Translations under genes and position numbers: made by a program
Notes under the pieces: generated by a model
The model's input: the letters and a program-made list of their open reading frames with translations, nothing else
Database searches by the model: none
Told to the model about the DNA's origin: nothing
Assembly: GCA_016714445.1 (NCBI GenBank)
Contig: JADJNF010000001.1
Coordinates: 1,054,001-1,118,000 of the forward strand
Source of the DNA: Saprospiraceae bacterium
GTDB lineage: Bacteria; Bacteroidota; Bacteroidia; Chitinophagales; Saprospiraceae
Direction: 5' to 3'
Length of the DNA stretch: 64,000 nucleotides
Shown: in pieces, positions 54,077-63,625 of the stretch
Position numbering within the stretch: position 1 is the first letter of the stretch
Layout of the letters: each line of letters opens with the position of its first letter

Positions 54077-55078
54077 ATGGATAAAAGCAATAAAGTAAAA
54101 TGGGGGATTCTGGGTTGTGGTAAAATAGCACACAAGTTTGCAAGTGATTTGTCATTGAGTGAATCAGGAGTACTTTATGCTTGCGCATCCAGAAATGGAG
54201 ATCAGGCAAGGGAATTTGGCATAAAACATAAAGCGTCAACCCATTTTAACAATTATTTATCTCTTGCTGAATGTAAAGAAGTTGATGTAATATATATCGC
54301 CACACCACATTCCTTTCATCATGAACACGCTTTACTTTGTCTTGCCAATAAAAAACATGTCCTCTGCGAAAAACCAATGGGGCTCAATGAAATACAAGTT
54401 TTATCTATGATAGCTGCGGCAACAAAAAACAAGGTATTCCTCATGGAAGCAGTGTGGACATCATTTTTACCTGCCATCATCCAAGTCAAACAAATGATCA
54501 ATGAAGGCGAAATAGGAGATATAAGACATATTAAGGCAGACTTTGGATTTCGGACTATATTTGATGCCCAAAGCAGATTGTTTAATCCAAATCTGGCGGG
54601 TGGCTCTTTGCTCGATATCGGAATATATCCATTATTTATTAGTCTCATTTTATCAGGATATCCATCATATGTACAGTCCATTGCGCATCTCGCAGCTACA
54701 GGTGTGGATGACGAATGTACTATCCTACTGCAATTTTCTTCCGGTGCTACAGCCAGTTTGTATTCCACTCTTACTTGTGATACAGATACCATTTGTGAAA
54801 TATACGGTACAAAAGGAAAGATAACTATACCAACACGATTTCATGAGCAGGATCACTTTTATCTGCAGCTCAATGGTAAAGACCGGGTAGAAATTAAGTC
54901 TGGTAAAAAAGGACTCGGTTATTATCACGAAATAGAGCACACCAATGCCTGCATTCAAAATAACATAACAGAGAGCAATATCATGACTCATTCATTGAGC
55001 TTACAACTTGTGAGACTTATGGATGAAATAAGAAAGCAATGTGGATTGGTTTACCCATCAGAACGATTGGGCCATTAG
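54077..55078 (+). CDS. Gfo/Idh/MocA family oxidoreductase
   Basis: 333 residues. KWGILGCGKIAHKFASDL (NAD(P)-binding), HVLCEKPMGLNE (EKP motif with the catalytic Lys), and GGSLLDIGIYPLFISL. It is like trans-1,2-dihydrobenzene-1,2-diol dehydrogenase-type and sugar dehydrogenases. It starts 46 nt after the esterase gene. The partner substrate is unknown. Confidence 0.9.
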   Translation: MDKSNKVKWGILGCGKIAHKFASDLSLSESGVLYACASRNGDQAREFGIKHKASTHFNNYLSLAECKEVDVIYIATPHSFHHEHALLCLANKKHVLCEKPMGLNEIQVLSMIAAATKNKVFLMEAVWTSFLPAIIQVKQMINEGEIGDIRHIKADFGFRTIFDAQSRLFNPNLAGGSLLDIGIYPLFISLILSGYPSYVQSIAHLAATGVDDECTILLQFSSGATASLYSTLTCDTDTICEIYGTKGKITIPTRFHEQDHFYLQLNGKDRVEIKSGKKGLGYYHEIEHTNACIQNNITESNIMTHSLSLQLVRLMDEIRKQCGLVYPSERLGH

Positions 55079-55159
55079 GGAATATTAGCCGTTACATAAT
55101 ATTTCTATTTTGTTGTAATGTTGAAAGATTTTGCTTACCTTGCCATAAAATATTTATTT

Positions 55160-55519
55160 ATGGATATATATGTTGGTAGCATACCGTTCAAATGGAAAGA
55201 TAAAAATCTGTATGACCTTTTTGAGCCTTTCGGTTCAGTGATTACAGCATCCATAGTCATAGATAAAATTACCCGTCAAAACAAGGGTTTTGGATTTGTG
55301 ACTATGGCAAATGACCATGAAGCTCAAGCAGCCATCACCGCACTTCATGGCACTGAACATGAAGGAAGATCGATCGTCGTAAACCCTTCTTTACCAAAAG
55401 GAGAAATCCGTAAACCACAGCGGCAAAAACCTGAAGGTAAAGTCAGCAAAAAGCCCGTGGAGTTTAAATCAGACAAACATAAAAAGTCTCTGCCTCCCTG
55501 GCTGAGAAAAGAATACTAA
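55160..55519 (+). CDS. RRM RNA-binding protein
   Basis: 119 residues from MDIYVGSIPFKWKD. One RRM: RNP2 is IYVGSI and RNP1 is KGFGFVTM; the tail is Lys/Arg-rich (GEIRKPQRQKPEGKVSKKPV). Bacteroidota and cyanobacteria use such single-RRM proteins as RNA chaperones or riboregulators. An in-frame ATG at 55118 was rejected: it adds 14 residues outside the domain. Confidence 0.88.
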   Translation: MDIYVGSIPFKWKDKNLYDLFEPFGSVITASIVIDKITRQNKGFGFVTMANDHEAQAAITALHGTEHEGRSIVVNPSLPKGEIRKPQRQKPEGKVSKKPVEFKSDKHKKSLPPWLRKEY

Positions 55520-55539
55520 AATTATAAGCATCTTCATAT

Positions 55540-56274
55540 ATGAGGGTCACCATATACCAATTTTCAACCATTTGGATGAAACCTGATGAAAACCTTGAAC
55601 GGGTTAGTAAAGTTTGCAGTGCTATCTCAGGCCAATCAGATTTGTTAATTTTACCGGAAATGTTCAATACCGGATACACCATGAAACCTCATGAAATTCC
55701 GGTTCAATGGCAGGATGACACGATACAGACATTAACATCATTGGCTTCCGCATATGATTTGACCATTTGCGGTTCTATCCCTATGTTTAAAAATAATAGT
55801 TGGTATAATACCATGGTCACTGTATCAAAAGAGGGACTTATTCATAGCTATGATAAAATACATCTGTTCACACCTGCAGGCGAAAAAGAAGTTTATTCTG
55901 AAGGAGACTTAACCACAACATTTATGTTGAAAGACTGGAAAATTCAGCCTCTTATATGTTATGATCTTAGATTTCCTTATCTCACATTTAATTCAAATCA
56001 GGTAGACATCATCATTTACAGTGCCAACTGGCCGGAAGCTAGGGTCAGTCACTGGAAAGCTTTGCTTGCGGCAAGAGCTATAGAAAACCAGTGTTATGTC
56101 ATAGCTGTCAACAGAACCGGAATCGACGAAAATGGTTATGAATATCCCGGAGCTTCGACTATTATTGACTATTCCGGACAAATATTACAGGAAATGGATG
56201 AAAACGAAGGATTTATAACCGAAAAGATAATTAAAAGTGAAATGACCCTATACAGAAAAAATTACCATTTCTAA
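55540..56274 (+). CDS. Nitrilase-family amidohydrolase (omega-amidase-like)
   Basis: 244 residues. Catalytic triad: Glu in LILPEMFNTGY, Lys in SYDKIHLF, Cys in PLICYDLRFPY. The size and NRTGIDENGYEYPGAS motif match the YafV/Nit2 omega-amidase group, which clears alpha-ketoglutaramate in methionine salvage and glutamine metabolism. It follows the RRM gene by 20 nt. Confidence 0.9.
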   Translation: MRVTIYQFSTIWMKPDENLERVSKVCSAISGQSDLLILPEMFNTGYTMKPHEIPVQWQDDTIQTLTSLASAYDLTICGSIPMFKNNSWYNTMVTVSKEGLIHSYDKIHLFTPAGEKEVYSEGDLTTTFMLKDWKIQPLICYDLRFPYLTFNSNQVDIIIYSANWPEARVSHWKALLAARAIENQCYVIAVNRTGIDENGYEYPGASTIIDYSGQILQEMDENEGFITEKIIKSEMTLYRKNYHF

Positions 56275-56335
56275 ATGACAGGAAGTTCATTTAATTGTAA
56301 ATGTCTTAGATTACCCAATTTTTTAAATCCGTTAA

Positions 56336-57169
56336 CTACTTCTCTGCAGCCACTATCCTGTTTTTATCCTGCAAATCCTTTATCAATACAATATTTTTTA
56401 ATCCCGCAGTCCTGAAAGTATCACATACCTCCGTCCCGAAATTTTCATTGATTTCGACCAATACCTTACATCCAAAGTCCTGATGATCCATAACAAATGA
56501 TGCGATTGCTTTATAAAATTCCATGGCATCAAACTGGACAAATAAAGCGATATGCGGCTCGTGTTCCAAGACATTGGGATGCATCTGCTCTTTTTCAGAA
56601 GCTGTGATATAGGGAGGATTTGAAATAACCAAGTCCACTTTTGGTAAATCAGACCAAAGACCACTATTTAAAAAATCAGTCTCCAAAAACTCTACATTTG
56701 TTTCAAGCAGTTTACTATTTTCCCGTGCCTTTTCTAAAGCAGATTTGCTTATATCTACTGCATATATACGTAATCTTTCGGTCTTTTTTGCAATCGTAAT
56801 CGGGATTATACCAGAACCGGTACCAATATCTAGTACAGAATTAAGTTTTTCCCGCTTTATGATATCAAGTGCCAAATAGACCAATTCTTCCGTTTCAGGT
56901 CTGGGAATTAGCACAGAAGGATCCACTTTGAACTTGCATCCATAAAAATCTGCATATCCGCCCACATATTGCCAGGGTTCATGTCCCATCAGTCTTTCTG
57001 TCGCGTCGTCCAGTAAAATCAATTCTTCAGTCGACAGTTCATCTTCAGACCAAAATGATTTTGAAAATAAATCCTCCACCAAATACCTGGCGATTGTAGA
57101 ACTTTCTCTGTCATCATAAATATTGGTTAATTGGGTAGAAAGCACTTCATACGCTTCTCTGGCGGTCAT
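56336..57169 (-). CDS. prmC: Release-factor glutamine methyltransferase
   Basis: 277 residues. VLDIGTGSGIIPITIAKK (SAM), DLVISNPPYITASE (NPPY catalytic motif), and an N-terminal helical domain with ELILLDDATERLMGHEPWQY. PrmC methylates the GGQ glutamine of RF1/RF2. It overlaps the end of the flippase gene by 1 nt. Confidence 0.94.
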   Translation of the reverse strand: MTAREAYEVLSTQLTNIYDDRESSTIARYLVEDLFSKSFWSEDELSTEELILLDDATERLMGHEPWQYVGGYADFYGCKFKVDPSVLIPRPETEELVYLALDIIKREKLNSVLDIGTGSGIIPITIAKKTERLRIYAVDISKSALEKARENSKLLETNVEFLETDFLNSGLWSDLPKVDLVISNPPYITASEKEQMHPNVLEHEPHIALFVQFDAMEFYKAIASFVMDHQDFGCKVLVEINENFGTEVCDTFRTAGLKNIVLIKDLQDKNRIVAAEK

Positions 57170-58491
57170 CAGAAATAATTAAAAGTGATAAAAAAAGTAA
57201 CAAACAAAAGTACACAATACAACAGATAGTATCTGATATCAATATATCTGGAAACCGGAATATTATTTTTCCAAAAATTAAAACAAATAAGTATTACTTT
57301 TTGAACAAAATATGCTACAACAGTGGCAAAGGCCAAACCATATACACCCCAAAGTTTCATCCACCAGTAACTAAGCCCAATATTAACTATAATCTCTACG
57401 ATACCGGACCAAATGATTATTTTGTGCTGATGAAGGGCAAAATTATATGTCTGCGGCATCAAAACCCGGCTCGACAGGATCAGCAAGTAAATATTAAATA
57501 TAAAAGCAGACTCCCTGAAAGCTGATGAGTAAACCCAAGGAAACAATATCGGACTGACCAACATTCCAACAATAGATACAGGGAACAGCACATGCATCAG
57601 TCGGTTGACACGTTTGCGCACATCAGCAGAATCGAGCCCATCTTTGATCAATACAGGGATCATCGCTGCCGAAAGACTGCTGAATAACAAAGTAGAAAAT
57701 GGCAATTCTCTGGCACCGTATCGGAATACAGGAAAATAAGCTGCCTCATAATATCTGACTACAAACCAGCCATCGATAAAATCCATGATGCTTCCCAGCA
57801 ACATATTAAATATAAGCGGGATGGAAAATACCAAAAAAACTTTGGCTTGTTTTGAATTGTATACCAAACTGCCATTCCTGTAAAGCCACCAAATTAGATA
57901 TAGGAATCGGGAAAAAGCAATTATCAGCAATGTATAAATATAGCTTATCAAAGCAGGATCAAAAACAGCAACCATTAAAAACAGCAGTAAAAAGCTGCCC
58001 TGACTCCAGTGAGTATAATTGACAAGCTGTCCCGAAAGGCGATTTAAATAAAGTACATTTTCCACCAAAAGGATTGGAACTGATAATACAAGGTATATGG
58101 CTATCCAATGTGTAAATGGTAAAATATCCTGTTTGATAAATAGGGGAATGATGAAGTGCGGAAAAAAATACAATATACCTCCGAAAAGCAATCCCAATCC
58201 AAACAAAATCCAAAAAATGGTACTGATAAGCTCATTTCCAAGCTTTTGATCCGATTTTGGATAATAGGATAATAATGCATTTTTAATACCTGCCGACCAG
58301 AAAAATGTCAGAGATGCAACTATAAAAATCCACATTTCATAATATCCAAGGTCTGTTTTTTGCAACCCTGAGCGCACCATAATCACGGAAACTAAAATGC
58401 TGACCAAATACCTGAACACCTGATAATACTGAAAAGTATATACAGGATCTGCAAATTTAGCACGAATGAAGTTTCCAGCACGTGACACCAA
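57169..58491 (-). CDS. Polysaccharide/lipopolysaccharide flippase (MOP family)
   Basis: 440 residues, about 12-14 hydrophobic helices, with the N-terminal YYQVFRYLVSILVSVIMVR motif typical of Wzx-like MOP exporters. It probably flips a lipid-linked glycan. Its end touches prmC, so they are cotranscribed. Substrate unknown. Confidence 0.82.
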   Translation of the reverse strand: MVSRAGNFIRAKFADPVYTFQYYQVFRYLVSILVSVIMVRSGLQKTDLGYYEMWIFIVASLTFFWSAGIKNALLSYYPKSDQKLGNELISTIFWILFGLGLLFGGILYFFPHFIIPLFIKQDILPFTHWIAIYLVLSVPILLVENVLYLNRLSGQLVNYTHWSQGSFLLLFLMVAVFDPALISYIYTLLIIAFSRFLYLIWWLYRNGSLVYNSKQAKVFLVFSIPLIFNMLLGSIMDFIDGWFVVRYYEAAYFPVFRYGARELPFSTLLFSSLSAAMIPVLIKDGLDSADVRKRVNRLMHVLFPVSIVGMLVSPILFPWVYSSAFRESAFIFNIYLLILSSRVLMPQTYNFALHQHKIIIWSGIVEIIVNIGLSYWWMKLWGVYGLAFATVVAYFVQKVILICFNFWKNNIPVSRYIDIRYYLLYCVLLFVTFFITFNYF

Positions 58492-58578
58492 CTCTATTGT
58501 TTAAGTCCGCAAGATAGTGAATATCAATAAAAAAAGGGAATCCGGGTATATCGCCGATGCCATATACTGAACTATCGA

Positions 58579-59370
58579 CTATGCCTCCTGTGCTTCAAGT
58601 TTCATTTTTGCAGCAGATTCATGGCCCAGGTAATTTTCAATCAGGTGATGACCCAAATATATCAAAGGTGTCAAAAGAATGGCCATCCCAAATTTATAAA
58701 TATAATTTACCGTTCCGATGGCTAACACTCTTGTTATATCCCAATCTGCACCAATCCAGAAAGCGATAAGCAGGACAATGTAGCTGTCCACCAACTGAGA
58801 AATCATGGTACTTCCTGTAGCGCGTAGCCAAATCAACTTCTCTCCGGTCATTGACTTTATTTTATGAAAAATAGCGACATCCAGTATCTGACCAACCAGA
58901 AAGGCAAACATCGAACCCACAATAATCCACAGTCCTTGCCCCATCACCTTATTAAATGAAAGGTTCATATCAGCTACATTTAATGACGGATCGGAAGACA
59001 ATCCACTCTGGAATTGCCACCAGTCATTGGCTGGCAAACCTATGGCACCATATACCATCAGAAAGGCGTAAAATACTATACCAATGGCCAGATAAGATAA
59101 AAACTTAACCGCTTTTGTACCATAATATTCATTGATAATGTCTGTCATAATAAAAACAATGGGCCAAAGTATAGCTCCTGCAGTCAGATTAAGGCCTAAA
59201 CCTTCTACACCAAACATTTTCAATTGCAGAGGATTAAAACCCAGGAGTTTTTCTAAAGAAAATATTTTACCCCCAACAAATTCTGCTACAATGGTATTTG
59301 CGATAAATAACCCCGCCAGTATGACGAATAATCTTACACCTTTATTTTTAAGTATCGTTTGAACTGCCAC
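58579..59370 (-). CDS. yhhQ: Queuosine precursor transporter (YhhQ family)
   Basis: 263 residues, six or seven helices. Diagnostic segments: LWPIVFIMTDIINEYYGTKA, the EPSxxG-free N-terminal half typical of Bacteroidota, and VDSYIVLLIAFWIGADWD. YhhQ/COG1738 proteins import preQ0/preQ1 for queuosine. No queuosine genes lie next to it. Confidence 0.85.
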   Translation of the reverse strand: MAVQTILKNKGVRLFVILAGLFIANTIVAEFVGGKIFSLEKLLGFNPLQLKMFGVEGLGLNLTAGAILWPIVFIMTDIINEYYGTKAVKFLSYLAIGIVFYAFLMVYGAIGLPANDWWQFQSGLSSDPSLNVADMNLSFNKVMGQGLWIIVGSMFAFLVGQILDVAIFHKIKSMTGEKLIWLRATGSTMISQLVDSYIVLLIAFWIGADWDITRVLAIGTVNYIYKFGMAILLTPLIYLGHHLIENYLGHESAAKMKLEAQEA

Positions 59371-59440
59371 TAAACAGATTTTTTATTTTATACGAAACTT
59401 CACCATCGCCAAAAGGTTTAATCTAGACCCTTGCTAAGTG

Positions 59441-60178
59441 CTACAATTCATAATTGGGTTTGATAGAATGAATCCTGTCAGAACCGTCATAAAAATTTCT
59501 AATGATGCTAACTACCTCGTCGGGATCATCTGTCACAGGTAAAAGAACCAAGTCCTTTTCTGAAATGTTATTGGTTTCATGCAGCATGACATCTATGATC
59601 CATTGCTTCAGCCCTGACCAGTAAGATGTACCTACCATGATGACCGGAACTCTGGATATTTTATTGGTTTGAATCAAAGTCAGAACTTCAAACAATTCAT
59701 CTAGCGTACCAAAACCTCCCGGAAGGACTATAAATGCCTGTGCATATTTTACAAACATGACTTTCCTGACAAAAAAGTATCTGTGGTGCAGGATTCTGCT
59801 TGGGTCGATATAAGGATTATTAAACTGCTCAAATGGTAAGTCGATATTTAGCCCTACCGACAATCCACCTTGAAGATACGCCCCTTTATTGGCTGCTTCC
59901 ATGATACCCGGACCACCGCCTGTAATCACTCCAAACCCCTCATCTATACATTTTGCCGCAATATCGGTAGCCAGTTGATAATATTCATTTTCAGGTTTTG
60001 TCCTCGCAGACCCAAATATAGAAACACATGGATTAAGTCTGTTTAATGTTTCGAAGCCATCTACCAGTTCTGCTATTACTTTAAACATCGTCCAGGAATT
60101 TTCTCCCTTTATTTCACTCCATTTTTTTAATTCCCGATGTACATGTGTTTCTACATGTTTTATTTCCTGTTCACTCAT
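59441..60178 (-). CDS. LOG-family (TIGR00730) nucleotide phosphoribohydrolase-like protein
   Basis: 245 residues. VITGGGPGIMEAANKGA is the PGGxGTxxE-family Rossmann loop, and FIVLPGGFGTLDELFEVLT is the diagnostic second motif. Members hydrolyse nucleoside monophosphate N-glycosidic bonds; the cellular role is unclear. It stands alone on the minus strand. Confidence 0.9.
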   Translation of the reverse strand: MSEQEIKHVETHVHRELKKWSEIKGENSWTMFKVIAELVDGFETLNRLNPCVSIFGSARTKPENEYYQLATDIAAKCIDEGFGVITGGGPGIMEAANKGAYLQGGLSVGLNIDLPFEQFNNPYIDPSRILHHRYFFVRKVMFVKYAQAFIVLPGGFGTLDELFEVLTLIQTNKISRVPVIMVGTSYWSGLKQWIIDVMLHETNNISEKDLVLLPVTDDPDEVVSIIRNFYDGSDRIHSIKPNYEL

Positions 60179-60313
60179 TATTTATATTTTATTATTTATA
60201 ATTATAGCTGCATTTTTACATCCTATGGAACTGAAACTGTTAAAGATTAGACCAATAATTTATTAGCCTATTTATTCAATGGCATTTAAACTGCACTAAA
60301 TATTTTATATCAT

Positions 60314-60347
60314 AAAAAAACCTGCGTTTGATTTAACAAAACGCAGG
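60314..60347 (-). terminator. Terminator of the NtrC-like regulator
   Basis: CCTGCGTTT and AAACGCAGG around GATTTAACA; on the minus strand it is followed by a run of T. It lies 26 nt past the regulator stop, showing that no missing HTH coding sequence follows. Confidence 0.9.
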
Positions 60348-60372
60348 CAATAATAACATTGTTTTATTTAAA

Positions 60373-61647
60373 CTATACGAGTTCTCCTTTATATTTTTCA
60401 AATTCCGTTTTCAGATATTTACTGAAAGATGCAAAATCATCAAATTGATCAAAAAGAGTCTGCATTGATGACGTGGCATGTGCTGCACTATGAACAAATG
60501 TTTCCACGTCTTTGGCAGTAATCGTAGTGCCGGATAAAATGATCAATCGTTCCACCACGTTTCTCAGTTCGCGGATATTTCCTGTCCAGTTTACTTTTTG
60601 GAGTAATTTGATCGCTGCTGGTTCAATTTTTTTATGGGTAGTATTGTATTCATCACATACTATGGCAATAAAATGTTTTACGAGCTCGGGTATGTCAGCC
60701 GCTCTTTCATTTAGAGAAGGAACTTTAATGATAATTACTGCCAGTCTATGATAAAGGTCTTCTCTGAAGTGGCCTTTTGCTATCTCGGCTCTCAAATCCT
60801 TATTGGTAGCTGCTATGACCCTCACATCTACGGTGAGATCCTTTTCTCCTCCCACTCTCGTGATTTTGCTTTCCTGCAGGGCTCTGAGCACTTTGGCTTG
60901 TGCCGACATACTCATGTCACCTATTTCATCCAGAAAAAGTGTCCCCCCGTGTGCCTGCTCAAATTTTCCTAGTCTTTGTTTAATAGCAGAAGTAAAAGAA
61001 CCTTTTTCATGACCAAACAACTCACTTTCAATCAGTTCGGAAGGAATAGCTGCACAATTCACTTCTATAATAGGATAATCTTTTCGTTTGCTTTGCTGAT
61101 GAATCCATCTGGCCACCAATTCCTTACCCGTACCATTTTGTCCTGTTACGAGTACCCTAGCGTCAGTTGGAGCTACCTTTTCAATGGTAGATTTTATAAG
61201 CGCTATCCCTTCAGACTCCCCAATGATCTCCTGTACTTTCGAACCACTGACTTTGCGCTGTAACACTTTTTTTTCTGTAATCAGACTTGATTTATCCAAT
61301 GCATTGCGAAGTGTAATCAAAAGTCTGTTGAGATCCGGTGGTTTTTGAATAAAGTCAAATGCTCCTTTTTTGACAGCTTCTACCGCTGTATCTATGTTAC
61401 CATGTCCGGAAATCATAACTACCGGGGTGTCCGGTGAAATATTCTGAATTTTTTCAATGGCCTCCATACCATCCATACGTGGCATTTTGACATCCAGTAT
61501 GATGACATCATATGTAGTCTGTTTGATCTTGACGATACATTCCAGACCATCTACTGCCTCATCAATGTCATATTTTTCAAACTCCAGAATGTCTCTCAAA
61601 GTTTTTCTGATACTTCTATCGTCATCAACAATCAGAATTTTAGCCAT
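60373..61647 (-). CDS. NtrC-like sigma-54 activator without HTH
   Basis: 424 residues. Receiver: ILIVDDDRSIRK, VIILDVKMPRMDG (phospho-acceptor), ISGHG and FIQKP. AAA+: Walker A LVTGQNGTGKELVARW, loop GSFTSA in place of GAFTGA, LFLDEIGDMS, and the NIRELRNVVERL motif. After residue about 385 the protein ends with FSKYLKTEFEKYKGELV and then stops; the Fis-type DNA-binding domain expected of the family is absent, and a terminator follows at once. GSFTSA is seen in some Bacteroidota members. It may act from solution or through a partner. Confidence 0.88.
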   Translation of the reverse strand: MAKILIVDDDRSIRKTLRDILEFEKYDIDEAVDGLECIVKIKQTTYDVIILDVKMPRMDGMEAIEKIQNISPDTPVVMISGHGNIDTAVEAVKKGAFDFIQKPPDLNRLLITLRNALDKSSLITEKKVLQRKVSGSKVQEIIGESEGIALIKSTIEKVAPTDARVLVTGQNGTGKELVARWIHQQSKRKDYPIIEVNCAAIPSELIESELFGHEKGSFTSAIKQRLGKFEQAHGGTLFLDEIGDMSMSAQAKVLRALQESKITRVGGEKDLTVDVRVIAATNKDLRAEIAKGHFREDLYHRLAVIIIKVPSLNERAADIPELVKHFIAIVCDEYNTTHKKIEPAAIKLLQKVNWTGNIRELRNVVERLIILSGTTITAKDVETFVHSAAHATSSMQTLFDQFDDFASFSKYLKTEFEKYKGELV

Positions 61648-61878
61648 AATATGTCATTTAGTATTTAAAATAATTGTCCTTAACAGACGTTAGTATAAAT
61701 GTTACAGAAAATAATCAGGGGGTAAATATACATACGTTTTTTATTATATAGGTAATTTTCTTACATTCAATTTTATAAGCATTATTTTTTATAATAATTT
61801 GTATATTTCATCTATCTTTATTTTTACCTTTGTCTTTCATTTCAGGCCACATATCAAACTGTTTAAATTTTCGATATA

Positions 61879-62973
61879 ATGACAAAAATCAATCTTGCGG
61901 TAATCATTGGAGGCAAATCTCCTGAACACGCTATTTCACTCCGATCAGGAAGAAGTGTAGTACAGGCACTCAATAAAAATAAATATAATATTACTGTCAT
62001 CGGAATCGACAAAGATGGAAACTGGTATCTTCAGGATAAGGAAGATTTCCTCTTACATGCAGATGATAATAAACTGATCACATTAAAGCCATCTGAAACT
62101 CGCGTATTTCTGGATACCGATGGAAAAAACACTTACCTCTGCCATAGAAAAGACAATACAAAAATTCAGACCATTGACGTTGCGTTTCCGGTTTTGCACG
62201 GTGCCTATGGGGAAGATGGTATCATACAGGGATTATTTCGCTCCGTAAACGTGGCTTTTGTAGGCGTGGATCTTATGGCATCGGCCATAGGTATGGATAA
62301 AGATATCGCTAAAAGACTATGGAGAGATGCAGGTATACCTATTGCAGCATTTGAAGTAATAGACCAAAGCAATTTATCAAACGTTGATTATGAATCTATG
62401 GTAAAAAAACTTGGGTTACCGCTGTTTGTAAAACCTGCCAATGCGGGATCTTCTGTGGGTGTGCATAAAGTGACCAATAAAGAAGAGTATGACGCAGCAG
62501 TCAAAGATGCCCTTCAGTACGACAGAAAATTGCTGGTGGAAGAAGCCATCACCGGTATAGAAGTAGAATGTGCTGTTTTAGGTAATGAAAATCCGAAACC
62601 ATCTGTCATAGGTGCCATCATGCCTACCGATAAATTTTACTCTTATGATGCTAAATATATCAGCAGTTCGGGGGCAAAACTGATGATACCCGCAGACATA
62701 AAACCCGAAATCAGCACATATATCCAGGAAACGGCCATAAAAGCATTTCAATGTGTCGGAGCAGAAGGTTTGTCAAGGGTGGACTTTTTTTTAAAGGCTG
62801 ATGACACCATTGTACTCAATGAGATTAATACATTACCAGGATTTACCAGCATCAGCATGTATCCAAAACTTTGGGAAGCTACTGGCTTAGCTTATGCTGA
62901 TTTACTGGATGAGCTCATTGATTTGGGCATTCAACGCCATAAAACTATCAGTAAATTAAAAATGGTCTGGTAA
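61879..62973 (+). CDS. ddl: D-alanine--D-alanine ligase
   Basis: 364 residues. IIGGKSPEHAISLRSG, the FPVLHGAYGEDGIIQG motif, KPANAGSSVGVHKV (ATP-grasp), and NEINTLPGFTSISMYPKL. It makes the D-Ala-D-Ala dipeptide for peptidoglycan. The order of motifs and length fit DdlA-type enzymes. It is divergent from the sigma-54 regulator. Confidence 0.95.
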   Translation: MTKINLAVIIGGKSPEHAISLRSGRSVVQALNKNKYNITVIGIDKDGNWYLQDKEDFLLHADDNKLITLKPSETRVFLDTDGKNTYLCHRKDNTKIQTIDVAFPVLHGAYGEDGIIQGLFRSVNVAFVGVDLMASAIGMDKDIAKRLWRDAGIPIAAFEVIDQSNLSNVDYESMVKKLGLPLFVKPANAGSSVGVHKVTNKEEYDAAVKDALQYDRKLLVEEAITGIEVECAVLGNENPKPSVIGAIMPTDKFYSYDAKYISSSGAKLMIPADIKPEISTYIQETAIKAFQCVGAEGLSRVDFFLKADDTIVLNEINTLPGFTSISMYPKLWEATGLAYADLLDELIDLGIQRHKTISKLKMVW

Positions 62974-63265
62974 AAGTTAATTTGGTTTTACCGGTTTAAT
63001 CTTACAAGCCCTTTTGATCCCCTGCTCAGCGGATTTGCTACGTCGCTGTGTTGCTATAGCTACGTCATAAATCGTGGCAGATTATTTAATCAGTTTGAAG
63101 TATCTTTGTATAGTGTGAGAACAGAGTATCAGTGTTTAGTCTGAGCTGAATAGGTACGAGATGTATTTATCTGCTCGATACTGGGCAGACAGGTCAGGCC
63201 AGTAGCGGACGGAAACTTGCGCCCAGCAGGGGAACATAAGTTTGACAATAATAAATTTTAAACAA
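62974..63265. other. Intergenic region with an unassigned inverted repeat
   Basis: About 290 nt. CTGGGC near 63184 and GCCCAG near 63226 form an inverted pair around GTAGCGGACGGAAACTTGCG. This resembles a degenerate cassette or attC site, but no core-site complement was found. No gene. Confidence 0.35.
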
Positions 63266-63625
63266 ATGAATTTTACAAAAGAGCTTTTATTTATAATAAT
63301 TATTCTATTGAATATTTCTTGTGAAAAGAAAACCCATACAATAATATTTAATAGCGGTAATTTGGAATCTGAGATCCTGGTGCCTCCATCAGGATGTTAC
63401 AAAACAAAATTTACTGCAAATGGGACTTTAAATTGTGATCTTAAATTAGATTTATATATGGACAATAAGAAAACAAATTTTGTTGAACATTTAAAGCTAA
63501 CAGGAATCTATTCAGGCAAAGAAATTTATAGTGCTGATTGGTACGAAAATAAAATGCAATTAAAAGTAAATCCGGACAGTTGTATTTTTGATGGCTTTGA
63601 GATCAAAGTAGAGTTCTTTGATTAA
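63266..63625 (+). CDS. Small lipoprotein, unknown
   Basis: 119 residues from MNFTKELLFIIIILLN. Lipobox LLNISC (Cys18) and a short beta-rich body with two further cysteines (GCYKTK, DSCIFDG). No family is recognised. An in-frame TTG at 63242 was rejected as the start, since ATG 63266 begins the signal directly. Confidence 0.65.
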   Translation: MNFTKELLFIIIILLNISCEKKTHTIIFNSGNLESEILVPPSGCYKTKFTANGTLNCDLKLDLYMDNKKTNFVEHLKLTGIYSGKEIYSADWYENKMQLKVNPDSCIFDGFEIKVEFFD

